Assembly: GCA_021324615.1 (NCBI GenBank)
Contig: JAJPIT010000071.1
Coordinates: forward strand, 24,290 to 88,289
Direction: 5' to 3'
Length of the DNA: 64,000 bases
Source: Terriglobia bacterium
Lineage (GTDB): Bacteria > Acidobacteriota > Terriglobia > Bryobacterales > Bryobacteraceae
The notes under the pieces were generated by a model. That model did not search any database, was not told the origin of the DNA, and saw only the letters and a program-made list of their open reading frames with translations. Each line of letters starts with the position of its first letter. Within the stretch, counting starts at the first letter, position 1. Both the position numbers and the translations under genes were made by a program. This document shows, in pieces, positions 51,686-63,910 of this stretch.

Positions 51686-51691
51686 AGTATA
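51686..51691 (-). promoter_or_regulatory. -10-like hexamer TATACT, 6 bases before the DagK ATC
   Basis: Minus strand TATACT, GAGAAC, ATC (51679). This is the same spacing as the other leaderless-type starts here. Confidence 0.45.
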
Positions 51692-51748
51692 GCCAAGCGC
51701 TGTTTTCTCCCGCCCCCGAAGCGCCAGTGCCCGGCGGCTAGAATGAAA

Positions 51749-53758
<2,010 letters not shown>

Positions 53759-54349
53759 ATGGGTCATCTCAAAAACGCTTTGGTCTCCTGGGGACCCGCC
53801 GGGATCTTTCTGTTCGCCGTGATCGACGGAGCCGGCGTGCCCAATCCGGGCGGAACGGACCTGCTGCTGATCGCGGCCACCGTCGCGCAGCCTTCATCGA
53901 TGCTGGTGGCGGCCGGCCTGGCGGTGCTGGGGGCGCTTGCGGGCAGCGCGATCTTCTATGAAATTTTCAGCCGCGGCGGAGAGCGTTTACTCAGCCGCTA
54001 CACGTCGTCGGGCCGGGGCCTGCGCCTTCGCGCCTGGTTCATCCGCTATGGCCTGATCACCGTTTTTATTCCCGCGCTGCTGCCCATTCCGGTTTTGCCG
54101 TTCAAACTCTTCGCCGCCTCGGCCGGCGCCATGCGCGTCGGACGCACGCGATTCCTCCTGGTGATTCTCGCCGGACGCCTGCCCCGCTATTTTGGCCTCG
54201 CCTATCTGGGCTCCACGCTGGGCGAAAAAAGCTGGCCGTGGGTTCAGGCGCACCTCTGGCTGTTCGGCCTGGCGGCGATCGCGCTGTTCGCCGGCTTGTA
54301 CGGAGCGGCCCGTTCGGCGGCAAAGCGCGGCGCCGGGCCGGCGTTTTGA
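53759..54349 (+). CDS. DedA-family membrane protein (VTT domain)
   Basis: The 196-residue protein has four to five hydrophobic segments and the VTT-like core 'FLFAVIDGAGVPNPGGTDLL', 'ALAGSAIFYEIFSRGGERLL', 'FIRYGLITVFIPALLPIPVL' and 'ILAGRLPRYFGLAYLGSTLG'. DedA proteins recycle undecaprenyl phosphate or other lipids. Its ATG follows the ligA TGA with no gap. Confidence 0.85.
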   Translation: MGHLKNALVSWGPAGIFLFAVIDGAGVPNPGGTDLLLIAATVAQPSSMLVAAGLAVLGALAGSAIFYEIFSRGGERLLSRYTSSGRGLRLRAWFIRYGLITVFIPALLPIPVLPFKLFAASAGAMRVGRTRFLLVILAGRLPRYFGLAYLGSTLGEKSWPWVQAHLWLFGLAAIALFAGLYGAARSAAKRGAGPAF

Positions 54350-54361
54350 AGCCGGCGCCGC
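54327..54361 (+). terminator. 10-bp GC hairpin over the DedA stop codon
   Basis: GCGGCGCCGG (54327-54336) pairs perfectly with CCGGCGCCGC (54352-54361). A competing inner stem GCCGGC/GCCGGC exists. No T-tract follows. Confidence 0.5.
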
Positions 54362-54394
54362 AACCAAAACGGCGAATCCTGAATCAATTACCCG

Positions 54395-54428
54395 TATAAT
54401 AAGAGAAACGAGCCTCCCCCGCGGAGGG
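54395..54428 (+). promoter_or_regulatory. nadA -10 element and ribosome binding site
   Basis: TATAAT (54395-54400) is followed after 22 bases by GGAGGG (54423-54428), five bases before the ATG at 54434. Unlike several neighbours, nadA has a normal leader. No clear -35 is visible. Confidence 0.6.
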
Positions 54429-54433
54429 CGAAC

Positions 54434-55363
54434 ATGCTCGCCACAGCTTCCATCACCGAGGAGATCGCCGAGCTCAAGCGCGCGCGCCGCGCCATCATTC
54501 TCGCGCATCATTATCAGGATCCGGAAATCCAGGAGCTGGCCGACGCGGTCGGCGACAGCCTGGAGCTGGCGCGGAAAGCCCGCGCTTTCGACGGCAGCGT
54601 GATCGCCTTTTGCGGCGTCTGGTTCATGGCCGAAACGGCCAAAGTCCTCAATCCGGAGCGGACCGTGATCGTCCCCGACCGCGACGCCGGATGCAGCCTG
54701 GTCGATTCCTGCCCGGCCGGAAAACTGCGCGAGTGGAAGGCGAAAAATCCCGGTTATACGATCGTCAGCTACATCAACACCTCGATCGAGGTGAAAGCCG
54801 AAAGCGACATCCTCTGCACTTCGCGCAACGCCGTGAAGATCGTCAACTCGATTCCAGCCGGGCAGCCGATTCTGTTCGTCCCCGATCTCAACCTGGGCAA
54901 CTACGTCCGCCAGCAGACCGGCCGCGCCGACATGAAGATCTGGCCGGGCGCCTGCATCGTGCACGCGACCTTCGCCGCGCGCAAGCTTGCCCGGGCGCGC
55001 TCGGAGCATCCCGCAGCGCTGGTCGCCGCCCATCCGGAATGCCCGCGCGACGTGCTGGCCATGGCCGATTTTATCGGCTCGACTTCGGCCATCATCGACT
55101 GGTGCGCCGCCCAGCAGGCCTCTGAGTTCATCATCATGACCGAAAGCGGCGTGCGGCATTCGCTTGAAAAAGTCGCGCCGCAAAAAACGTTCCACTTCAT
55201 CCCCAACGAGCAGTGCAATTGCAGCGAATGCCCTTACATGAAGCGCAACACGCTTGAAAAGCTGCGCGACGCGCTGCGGGATCTGGCCCCGCGCGTCGAT
55301 CTTCCGCCGGAGCTGATGGAGCGCGCGCGCCGGCCTCTCGATCGCATGCTGGCGGTCCCATGA
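54434..55363 (+). CDS. nadA: Quinolinate synthase
   Basis: The 309-residue enzyme condenses iminoaspartate and dihydroxyacetone phosphate to quinolinate with a 4Fe-4S cluster. The cluster cysteines are in 'IAFCGVWFMAETAKVLNPE', 'AHPECPRDVLAMADF' and 'EQCNCSECPYMKRNT'; 'AIILAHHYQDPEIQELAD' and 'LVDSCPAGKLREWK' are family signatures. No nadB or nadC neighbour is present. It overlaps moaA by four bases (ATGA). Confidence 0.96.
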   Translation: MLATASITEEIAELKRARRAIILAHHYQDPEIQELADAVGDSLELARKARAFDGSVIAFCGVWFMAETAKVLNPERTVIVPDRDAGCSLVDSCPAGKLREWKAKNPGYTIVSYINTSIEVKAESDILCTSRNAVKIVNSIPAGQPILFVPDLNLGNYVRQQTGRADMKIWPGACIVHATFAARKLARARSEHPAALVAAHPECPRDVLAMADFIGSTSAIIDWCAAQQASEFIIMTESGVRHSLEKVAPQKTFHFIPNEQCNCSECPYMKRNTLEKLRDALRDLAPRVDLPPELMERARRPLDRMLAVP

Positions 55364-56346
55364 ATCTCCTCGACCGCTTCGGCCGCCTGCACGACAATCT
55401 CCGCATCTCCGTCACCGACCGCTGCAATATCCGCTGTTTTTACTGCATGCCGGAAGCCGGCGTGAAGTTCCAGCCGCACGAGCAGATCCTGCGCTTTGAG
55501 GAGATCGAGCGCTTCGTCCGCGTCGCCGTCACGCTGGGCGTGCGCAAAGTGCGCCTCACCGGGGGCGAGCCGCTGGTGCGCAAGGATCTTCCGGTCCTGA
55601 TCCGCAAGCTGGCCGCCATCGAAGGCGTCCAGGATCTGGCGCTCACCACCAACGGCGTGCTGCTCGCCGAGCAGGCCCAGGCCCTGTATGAGGCCGGCCT
55701 GCGCCGGATCAACGTTCATCTGGACACGCTCGACCGCGAACGTTTTCAACAGATCACCCGCCGCGACGAGCTGGCCCGGGTCCTGGAGGGAATCGAAACC
55801 TGCCGCCGGCTGGGCTACGCGCCGATCAAAATCAACGCGGTCGCGGTGAAAAATCTGGTGGAGGACGATATCGTGCCGCTGGCCCGCTTCGGGCGCGAGC
55901 GCGGCATCGAGATTCGCTACATCGAGTTCATGCCCCTGGACGCGCAGAATCTGTGGGACCGCGGCCGCGTCCTGCTGGCCCAGGACATCCTGGCGATGCT
56001 CCAGCGCGAAATCGGGCCGCTGGAGGAGATCCCCGGAGAGGATCCGCGCGCGCCGGCCGCCGAGTACCGCTTCGCCGACGGCATCGGGCGGGTGGGATTC
56101 ATCGCCAGCGTGAGCCGGCCGTTCTGCCTGAACTGCAACCGCATCCGCCTCACCGCCGACGGAAAGCTGCGCTACTGCCTGTTCGCGATCGAGGAGACCG
56201 ACGTCCGCTCCATCCTGCGCGGCGGCAGCGATGAGGATCTGCGCGCCGCCATCCGCAGCACCGTGGCGGCGAAGTGGCTGGGCCACGAGATCAACTCCGC
56301 GCGCTTCGTTCCGCCGCCGCGGCCGATGTATTCCATCGGCGGCTGA
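55360..56346 (+). CDS. moaA: GTP 3',8-cyclase (molybdenum cofactor biosynthesis)
   Basis: The 328-residue radical SAM enzyme starts Moco synthesis from GTP. The radical-SAM cluster is 'RCNIRCFYCMPE' (Cys22, 26, 29), the second cluster is 'FCLNCNRIRLTADGKLRYCL', and the protein ends in the essential Gly-Gly ('MYSIGG'). The 4-base overlap with nadA implies coupled translation; both are Fe-S enzymes. A SUOX-fold enzyme that needs Moco is encoded 6 kb away. Confidence 0.97.
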   Translation: MNLLDRFGRLHDNLRISVTDRCNIRCFYCMPEAGVKFQPHEQILRFEEIERFVRVAVTLGVRKVRLTGGEPLVRKDLPVLIRKLAAIEGVQDLALTTNGVLLAEQAQALYEAGLRRINVHLDTLDRERFQQITRRDELARVLEGIETCRRLGYAPIKINAVAVKNLVEDDIVPLARFGRERGIEIRYIEFMPLDAQNLWDRGRVLLAQDILAMLQREIGPLEEIPGEDPRAPAAEYRFADGIGRVGFIASVSRPFCLNCNRIRLTADGKLRYCLFAIEETDVRSILRGGSDEDLRAAIRSTVAAKWLGHEINSARFVPPPRPMYSIGG

Positions 56347-56357
56347 TTCCCCGGTTT

Positions 56358-56385
56358 GCGGCCGGCGCGCGCGGGGCCTGGCCGC
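56358..56385 (+). terminator. Weak hairpin after moaA
   Basis: GCGGCC (56358-56363) and GGCCGC (56380-56385) can pair around a 16-base GC-rich loop. No T-tract. Confidence 0.3.
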
Positions 56386-56403
56386 CTGATCTAAGCTGGA
56401 AGA

Positions 56404-57276
56404 ATGCGGGCGGTGTTCTTGCTCCTGCTGATCCCGGCGCTTCACGCCGACGAGTTGACCCAGAAGATGGCCGCCCGGCTTTCCGAGGAAGCGGAAGCGT
56501 TTCGCAAAATCGCTCCGCAAGTTCTGGGGATCGAAAAGCTGCACCAAAGCGCGATCCAGCCTCCCCGGCGGATCCATCCCCATGGCGCAACACCGGAACA
56601 GCCGGAGTGGCGGGACCGCGAGGTGGTCTCCGAATACGCTTTTGCTTCGTTTTCCGGCCAGTCCGGCGCGATTCACGAGCTCCGCCAGGTGATCTCCGTC
56701 GACGGCCGCAAGGTCTCCGATGCCCGGAAGGCGCAGGATGCGCTGGCCCGCGCGATTCTCGCCTCCGATGACGGCCAGAAGCGGGAACTGCTCCGGCAGT
56801 TTGAAAAGTTGGGATTGCGCGGCGCCGTCACCGATTTCGGCCAGTTGCTGCTGCTGTTCACGCCCCACGAGATCGAGCGCTACGAGTTTACCCCGCGCGG
56901 CGCGCGCATGATCGGCTACGACCGGGCCCTGGTGTTTTCCTACCAGCAGATCGACGGCCCGGAGGCGCTGACGCTGTTTGAGGAGAAAAGCGGCGGGCGC
57001 GCTCAGCGGCTGCGCATGCAGGGCGAAGTCCGGGTGCGGGCGGAGGATTTTTTGCCGCTGCAAATCACCATGACGGTGGGGGAAGGCGACGCGCCCCACT
57101 CGCTGCGCGAGGAAGCCGCCGTCACCTACGCCATGAGCCGGTACGGCGCGCTGCTGCCGGTCTCCACCGAGCATCGCGAGCTCCGCAACGGCCAGATCGT
57201 GGCGCAGAACAACTTTACCTACACCGGTTTCCACAAATTCGGCGCCTCCAGCGAGATTCAATTTGACGCCAAGTGA
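56404..57276 (+). CDS. Predicted exported protein of unknown function
   Basis: The 290-residue protein has a short signal peptide ('MRAVFLLLLIPALHA') and a mature part beginning with a helix ('LTQKMAARLSEEAEAFRKIA') and continuing as a beta-rich domain ('FSYQQIDGPEALTLFEEKSG', 'TYTGFHKFGASSEIQFD'). The C-terminal pattern resembles a LolA/outer-membrane-lipid-binding-like sheet, which is only a guess. I do not recognise a family. TAAGCT lies six bases before the ATG, although GGAAGA could also serve as a ribosome site. Confidence 0.7.
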   Translation: MRAVFLLLLIPALHADELTQKMAARLSEEAEAFRKIAPQVLGIEKLHQSAIQPPRRIHPHGATPEQPEWRDREVVSEYAFASFSGQSGAIHELRQVISVDGRKVSDARKAQDALARAILASDDGQKRELLRQFEKLGLRGAVTDFGQLLLLFTPHEIERYEFTPRGARMIGYDRALVFSYQQIDGPEALTLFEEKSGGRAQRLRMQGEVRVRAEDFLPLQITMTVGEGDAPHSLREEAAVTYAMSRYGALLPVSTEHRELRNGQIVAQNNFTYTGFHKFGASSEIQFDAK

Positions 57277-57310
57277 ATCCCGGAGGCGGCAGGCGGGATC
57301 CAACCTCTGA

Positions 57311-57952
57311 ATGCGGGTGGTGTATCTGCACGGCTTCGCCTCCAGCCCGGCCTCGTCCAAGGCGCAGTATTTCAAGCGGCGGTTCGCCGAACAGGGAGTC
57401 GCCTGCGACATCCTCCGCCTCGATGGCGGCGATTTCCGGTCGCTGACCATCACCGGCCAGCTCCAGGTGATCAGCCAGGCGGTTCGCGGCGAAGCGGTGA
57501 CGCTGGTGGGATCGAGCCTGGGCGGGTATCTCGCCGCGTTATATGCCGCGCGGCACAAGAATGTCGAGCGAATGGTGCTGCTGGCGCCGGCGCTTCAGTT
57601 CCCCGCGCGCTGGCGGAACCGCTTTTCCACCGCCGAATTCGACGAGTGGCGGCGAACCGGCGCGCGCCTGTTCTACCACTACGGCGAAAAAGCCGACCGG
57701 CCGCTAGGTTTTCCGTTCGTCGAAGACGCTCTTCAATATGAAAACGAGCCCGAATTCGAGCAGCCGGCGCTGATCCTGCACGGCTCGCGCGACGAGGTGG
57801 TTCCGGTAGAGGTTTCCCGGCAGTTCGCCTCCCGGCATCCCAACGTGGAGCTGAAGATCGTTCCCTCCGGCCATGAGCTGACCGACGTGTTGGATCTGCT
57901 GTGGTCGGAGACGGCCCGGTTTCTTTCTTCCAATTCCGGTAAGACGGGATAG
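57311..57952 (+). CDS. YqiA/YcfP-like alpha/beta-hydrolase (esterase)
   Basis: The 213-residue protein has the UPF0227/YqiA pattern: 'VVYLHGFASSPASSKAQYFK', the nucleophile elbow 'VGSSLGGYLA' (Ser69), 'LILHGSRDEVVPVEVS' with the acid residue and a late histidine in 'PSGHELTDVLD'. YqiA-type enzymes hydrolyse short acyl esters or thioesters. It starts 34 bases after the previous gene and is probably co-transcribed. Confidence 0.87.
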   Translation: MRVVYLHGFASSPASSKAQYFKRRFAEQGVACDILRLDGGDFRSLTITGQLQVISQAVRGEAVTLVGSSLGGYLAALYAARHKNVERMVLLAPALQFPARWRNRFSTAEFDEWRRTGARLFYHYGEKADRPLGFPFVEDALQYENEPEFEQPALILHGSRDEVVPVEVSRQFASRHPNVELKIVPSGHELTDVLDLLWSETARFLSSNSGKTG

Positions 57953-57972
57953 CCGCCTTCCGCCCTATATGT

Positions 57973-58053
57973 TAGAATCGTCTCGGATCTTGGCTACGGC
58001 CGTGGATTCCAAAAACTGAAACCGGCGGTGAGCGGATCTCGTCTCACGGCTGG
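57973..58053 (+). promoter_or_regulatory. Promoter element and structured leader of the TonB-like gene
   Basis: TAGAAT (57973-57978) is followed by a leader holding a strong stem, CCGGCGGTGAG (58022-58032) with CTCACGGCTGG (58043-58053; ten pairs including one G-T, and one G-G mismatch). The ribosome site GAGGG lies 7 bases before the GTG at 58081. Confidence 0.45.
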
Positions 58054-58080
58054 GAAGCGTCTTACTTCGAGGGAAACGCA

Positions 58081-59061
58081 GTGCCTCACGAGACGATGAG
58101 CGGATTACCCCAAGACAGTCCTGACAGCCATCTGGAGCATTTGCTTGCTCCGGCTTCCATCGACACGCCATGGTATAAGGACCTGGTCAGCCGCATCAAG
58201 GAGATGATCCACCCTCCGGAGCTTCCGCCGCTGGAGCTCACATCGAAGCCGATCGAGGTTCCCAGCGTGTGGGGATTTTACGGCGGCAATGAAAAGAAGG
58301 CGGGGCTCTCCTCGCTGCTGATCCACGCCGCCGTGGTGGGGCTGATTTTCTTTTTGGGCACGCTGAAACCGGTACAGAAGGCGGTGCAGCAGACGGTGAC
58401 GCTGATCGCGCCCGACCTGAAGCCGTATCTTCCGGAAAAGAAGGACACCATGCACGGCGGCGGCGGCGGCGGAACGCGCGCTCCGCTGGATGCCAGCAAG
58501 GGCAAGCTGCCCAAGATCGCGCCGCGGCAGTTCACGCCTCCCCGCGTGGATCCGGTGGAAAATCCGAAGCTGCCGATGGTTCCGACGATCGTCTCGGAAG
58601 TGCAGCCTCCGGACGTGAATCTGCCCAATCTGGGCGATCCGATGAGCCATCTGGGAGTTCCCTCCAACGGCACTGGGCTGGGCGGCGGGATTGGCGTGGG
58701 AACCGGTGGCGGCGTCGGATCGGGCAAAGGCGCGGGCGTCGGACCCGGCTCCGGCGGCGGATTCGGCGGCGGCGCTTACCGCATCGGCGGCGGCGTCACT
58801 CCGCCCGCGGTCCTTTCCAAGGTCGAGCCGGAATACTCCGAGGAAGCGCGCAAGGCCAAGTGGCAAGGCACGGTGATCCTTCAGTTGGTGGTGGACGAGC
58901 ACGGCCTTCCGCAGCAGATGCGGGTGACGCGGTCACTCGGCTTGGGCCTGGATCAAAAGGCCATCGAAGCGGTGAGCAAGTGGCGCTTCCGTCCGGGCAT
59001 GAAAGACGGCAAGCCGGTGCCGGTGATCGCGACGATCGAAGTCAACTTCCGGCTGCTCTAA
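58081..59061 (+). CDS. TonB-family energy transducer protein
   Basis: The 326-residue protein has an N-terminal cytoplasmic segment, one membrane helix ('SSLLIHAAVVGLIFFLG', residues ~76-94), a periplasmic linker with a proline/lysine stretch and a glycine-rich run ('GVGSGKGAGVGPGSGGGFGG'), and the TonB C-terminal domain ('VEPEYSEEARKAKWQGTVIL', 'SLGLGLDQKAIEAVSKWRFR'). It would couple proton motive force to outer-membrane receptors. The GTG start is supported by the upstream GAGGG. The ~60-residue cytoplasmic part before the helix is longer than in E. coli TonB. Confidence 0.9.
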   Translation: MPHETMSGLPQDSPDSHLEHLLAPASIDTPWYKDLVSRIKEMIHPPELPPLELTSKPIEVPSVWGFYGGNEKKAGLSSLLIHAAVVGLIFFLGTLKPVQKAVQQTVTLIAPDLKPYLPEKKDTMHGGGGGGTRAPLDASKGKLPKIAPRQFTPPRVDPVENPKLPMVPTIVSEVQPPDVNLPNLGDPMSHLGVPSNGTGLGGGIGVGTGGGVGSGKGAGVGPGSGGGFGGGAYRIGGGVTPPAVLSKVEPEYSEEARKAKWQGTVILQLVVDEHGLPQQMRVTRSLGLGLDQKAIEAVSKWRFRPGMKDGKPVPVIATIEVNFRLL

Positions 59062-59203
59062 CCGCCCGGGCCTAGGAGCGGCCCGATTTCCGCACTCAAC
59101 CGCTTTCCCAGTGTGAATCTCCCGCACACCTTTCCCGAACCTAAGTAGCGGAAAAGAAAAGAGCAACCGTTCGGACCCGCTCGTGCGTCTAAAAAAGGCA
59201 CGT

Positions 59204-60478
59204 ATGAAGCGGCTGAAGTTGTGGTTGGCGGCCCTGGTTTTGGCGGCGCCGCTGGCGGCGTGCAAATCGCCGGACGGGGAGGAGAAAGCCTCACAGGAGT
59301 TGAACGTCAACTCGCGCTACACCGTGGAGAGCGTGCGGCTGCTCGGCGCGGACCTGAAGATCAGCAATGCCCTGCGGCGGGAAGTGGACCGCATTGTGGG
59401 CGCCAAATACGATCTTTCGGCGATCGAGGATCTGGCGGACCACATCAAATCGGAGCTGCACCTGGCCGACATCAAGATCAGCGTGACGCGGGGCACCACG
59501 CCGGATCACGTCATCGTCAATCTGGAGGCCCGGCAGCCGCAGAGGACATTCGATCTCAACGTCGCCAAGTTCGTCTACGGCTCCAAGGAAGGCTGGAACG
59601 GGGACGGCGCGGCGACGGTCAACCTGCGCCAGAACGCGGTGACCTTCGGACTGGTGAGCGATAACGACACACTGGTGGAGCGCTACGCCGGAATCCGCGC
59701 CCAATTCGAGCGCAAAAGCGTGGGAACGGACCGCCTGCGGCTGCGCTTTGAGTTCGCCAGCTTTCACACGCAGTGGAACGAAGCGACGCTGGCCGCGGCG
59801 CCGCTGTCGGAGATCTACAGAACGCGGCAGGTTTTTATGCCGGAGGCCACGGTGGTGATCCTGCCGCCGCTGGAGTGGAGCTTCGGCGCCAGTTTCGACC
59901 GCTTAGGGGTACCCTTTTCATCGGCAACGGTGGGCGGGGCTGCGGCGGCGAAGACCGAGTCCTCCAACGCGGTGGTAAATACTCTGCGCTACCACCAGCG
60001 TTGGGGATCGGCGCACAGCCGGCGGGAGCAGGAAATCAGCGCGTCGTATCTGGTGCGGGCGGGCACCGGGCTGCTCGACTCCGACCGCGCGTTCACGCGG
60101 CATCTGGCGCGGGCCTTTTATCTGTTCCGGCGCGGCCGCCACACGGTGCATACCGAGTTCGCGGCGGGGCGGCTGAGCGGCGCGGCGCCGCTCTATGAGC
60201 GGTTCGTGCTGGGCGATTCCGAGATGCTGCGCGGCTGGAGCCGCTTCGATCTGGATCCGGTGGGAGGAACGCGCCTGCTCTACGGCTCGGCGGGATATCA
60301 GTACGGAATCCTGGAGACCTTCTACGACAGCGGCGCGGTTTGGGACGCGCCGGGAGAGAAAAAGCCCCGGCAGTCGCTGGGCATCGGCTTTAAAAAGGAG
60401 TGTTTCCAGCTCGCCGTCGCCTTCCCGCTGGGCTCCGGGCGGGCCGACCCGATTTTTTATGCTGGAATGAGTTTCTGA
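59204..60478 (+). CDS. Omp85-like barrel protein with a lipoprotein signal
   Basis: The 424-residue protein has an N-terminal lipoprotein-type signal ('LAALVLAAPLAACKSPDG'; lipobox LAAC), one POTRA-like domain ('YTVESVRLLGADLKISNALR', 'AKYDLSAIEDLADHIKSELH') and a ~330-residue barrel with Omp85 signatures 'LGDSEMLRGWSRFDLDPVGG', 'YDSGAVWD' and the C-terminal 'GRADPIFYAGMSF' ending in phenylalanine. The start ATG 59204 was chosen for the signal; GTG 59183 is an in-frame alternative. A lipid-anchored Omp85 is unusual. The gene lies between the TonB-like and DUF4390-like genes. Confidence 0.82.
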   Translation: MKRLKLWLAALVLAAPLAACKSPDGEEKASQELNVNSRYTVESVRLLGADLKISNALRREVDRIVGAKYDLSAIEDLADHIKSELHLADIKISVTRGTTPDHVIVNLEARQPQRTFDLNVAKFVYGSKEGWNGDGAATVNLRQNAVTFGLVSDNDTLVERYAGIRAQFERKSVGTDRLRLRFEFASFHTQWNEATLAAAPLSEIYRTRQVFMPEATVVILPPLEWSFGASFDRLGVPFSSATVGGAAAAKTESSNAVVNTLRYHQRWGSAHSRREQEISASYLVRAGTGLLDSDRAFTRHLARAFYLFRRGRHTVHTEFAAGRLSGAAPLYERFVLGDSEMLRGWSRFDLDPVGGTRLLYGSAGYQYGILETFYDSGAVWDAPGEKKPRQSLGIGFKKECFQLAVAFPLGSGRADPIFYAGMSF

Positions 60479-60488
60479 AGGACCGCTT

Positions 60489-61103
60489 GTGAGCGCGATC
60501 AAATTCTGGTGGGTGGTGGTCGCGTTTCTCTCCGGATTCGCCCTGGCGATGATGGCCGAGGAACTGATCGTCAACTGGCGCAACGACCGGCTGGAGTTTT
60601 CGCTTTCGCACGTGCACTTCCTGGGCGGAGGCAAGCCGCTGGAGATGCTGCACAACGCCGCGCCGGTGCCCTTCGATTTCCAGATGACGGTCTATTCCGG
60701 CTCCCGCGATCACGTGCTGCGGCAGATCACCGATCAATTCGTGGTCAGCTACGCGCTGTGGGAGGAAGATTTCAAAGTGGTCAAGATGCAGCCGCCGCGG
60801 CGCGAGCAGGAGCACCTGAGCGCGCAGGAAGCCGAAAAGTGGTGCCTCGACCAGATGGCCATAGATCTGCCGCGGCTGGCGCCGGAGACGCCGCTGTGGG
60901 CCCGCTTTGAGATTCGCGCCGAGGACGGCCGGGAAGGCCCGCTGTTCGGCCGCGGCAGCATCGGCGATTCGGGCCTGAGCCTCACCAGCCTGATCGAGGT
61001 CTTCAGCCGGCCGGCGCGCGCCGCGCAGTCGCACTGGGGCCCGTATGAAGCCGGACCGTTCACGCTGGAGGAGCTGAAGCGCAGCCCGCGCCGGGGGTCG
61101 TAA
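60489..61103 (+). CDS. DUF4390-like predicted envelope protein
   Basis: The 204-residue protein has an N-terminal membrane helix ('WWVVVAFLSGFALAMMAEEL') and a beta-rich domain with 'FDFQMTVYSGSRDHVLRQIT' and 'PLFGRGSIGDSGLSLTSLIE'. DUF4390 proteins commonly precede NtrY-type kinases, as here, and may sense or present an envelope signal; the assignment rests on context plus a general resemblance. The start is GTG with AAGGA 8 bases upstream. Confidence 0.68.
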   Translation: MSAIKFWWVVVAFLSGFALAMMAEELIVNWRNDRLEFSLSHVHFLGGGKPLEMLHNAAPVPFDFQMTVYSGSRDHVLRQITDQFVVSYALWEEDFKVVKMQPPRREQEHLSAQEAEKWCLDQMAIDLPRLAPETPLWARFEIRAEDGREGPLFGRGSIGDSGLSLTSLIEVFSRPARAAQSHWGPYEAGPFTLEELKRSPRRGS

Positions 61104-61150
61104 ATTAGTAGCAGGATGAGCCGCCACCGGGCGGCGGATGCCGCGCGCGC

Positions 61151-62510
61151 ATGAACAGGCTTCGCAACCGGCTGATTTTCGTCTTCGTGATCGCCACGCT
61201 GCCGACGCTGGTCCTGACGCTGTGGACCACGCTGAATCTGATCGAGCGCAGCCTCGGCCTGGCCCCGCTGGCGGAGCTGAACTCGGTGGCGGCGGCGCTG
61301 GAGCGGACCGGGCGCGAGCTCTATAAGGAATCCTGCGACGCCTTGCGGCGCGACGCCGAGCAGGGCCGGATCGAGCCGCGCAAACTGGCGCCGGCGCAAG
61401 CGCAGGCTTTCTGGGACCGCGGCGCGGCCTCGCAGTTCGAGCTGGCCGGCGAGCGCGGATCGCGCCTCGACTATCTGGTGCGGCGCGGCGGCGAGGTCTG
61501 GGTGTACTCGCGGCCCATGGGCGTGGCCATGGACGATCTGACCGAGCAGATCGCGCGGGCCCACCGGGCCCTGGAGCGCAGCCAGGCCCGCGACCTGCGG
61601 CGCGGCTTCAGCGCCACGCTGCTGCTGGTGGCCTCGGCGCTGTGGCTGGCGGCGGTTTCCGCGCTGGTTTTTTTGGCCCACCGCATCAGCCGGCCGGTGC
61701 AGCAGTTGACGCACGCGCTCGAACGGGTGGCCTCCGGGGATCTGGCGGCGCGCGTCGAGGCCGGCGGATCGGATGAGATCGGCGCGGCCGTGGAGGCCTT
61801 CAATCACATGGCGGCGCAGCTTCAGCAGGCGCGCGAGCGGCTGATCCAGGTGACGCGCCTGGCCAGTTGGCAGGCGCTGGCGCGCAAGATGGCGCACGAG
61901 GTGAAAAACTCCCTCACCCCCATCCGCCTGACCATGGAGGAGATGGTCAGCCGCGGCGGACCGGCCGACCCGGCCTTTCTGGAGCAGGCCGCGCAGATCG
62001 TGGCCGACGAAGTGCAAACGCTGGAAAAACGGGTCCGAGCCTTCTCCCAGTTCGCTGCCGAGCCGCCGGTGGCCCCCGGCGAGATCGACGTGAACGCGCT
62101 GGTGGAGGAGCGGGTCTGCTTCCTCAAGTCGGCGCATCCGGAGGTGACCTACCGGCTGCGCCTGGCGCCGTGCCTGCCCCCGGCCGTCGCCGATCCGGAT
62201 CTGATCAAGGGGGTGCTGACCAATCTGCTCGAAAACGCGGCGGAGGCGGCGCAGCCCGGCGGCGTGGTGCTGGCGGCGACCTCCGCCGGGCAGGATCGGC
62301 TGAGCATCGAGGTGCACGACTCCGGGCCGGGCCTCAGCGCGCAGGCGCGGGCCAGCCTGTTTGAGCCGACCATTTCGTTTAAAAAGGGCGGCATGGGCTT
62401 GGGATTGTCCATCGCCCGGCGCAGCGCGCTGCTGTGCGGCGGCGATCTGGAAACAGTGGAGGGCGAACTGGGGGGCGCGGGCTTTCGCGTGATCCTCCGC
62501 GGGGTGCGGA

Positions 62511-62539
<29 letters not shown>
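61151..62539 (+). CDS. NtrY-like membrane sensor histidine kinase
   Basis: The 462-residue kinase has a membrane helix at residues ~8-30, a short periplasmic sensor region, a second helix ~152-177, a HAMP domain (~178-230), a HisKA domain with the phospho-acceptor His249 in 'KMAHEVKNSLTP', and a HATPase domain with 'NLLENAAEAAQ', 'DSGPGLS' and 'GGMGLGLSIA'. It overlaps the NtrC-type regulator gene by 29 bases, so they form one two-component system. Confidence 0.93.
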
Positions 62540-63848
<1,309 letters not shown>

Positions 63849-63910
63849 GCGCCGATGCCCCGCATCCGCACCCGGGCCGGGCGGTCCGGCGCCTTTGCTA
63901 ACATAAATGG

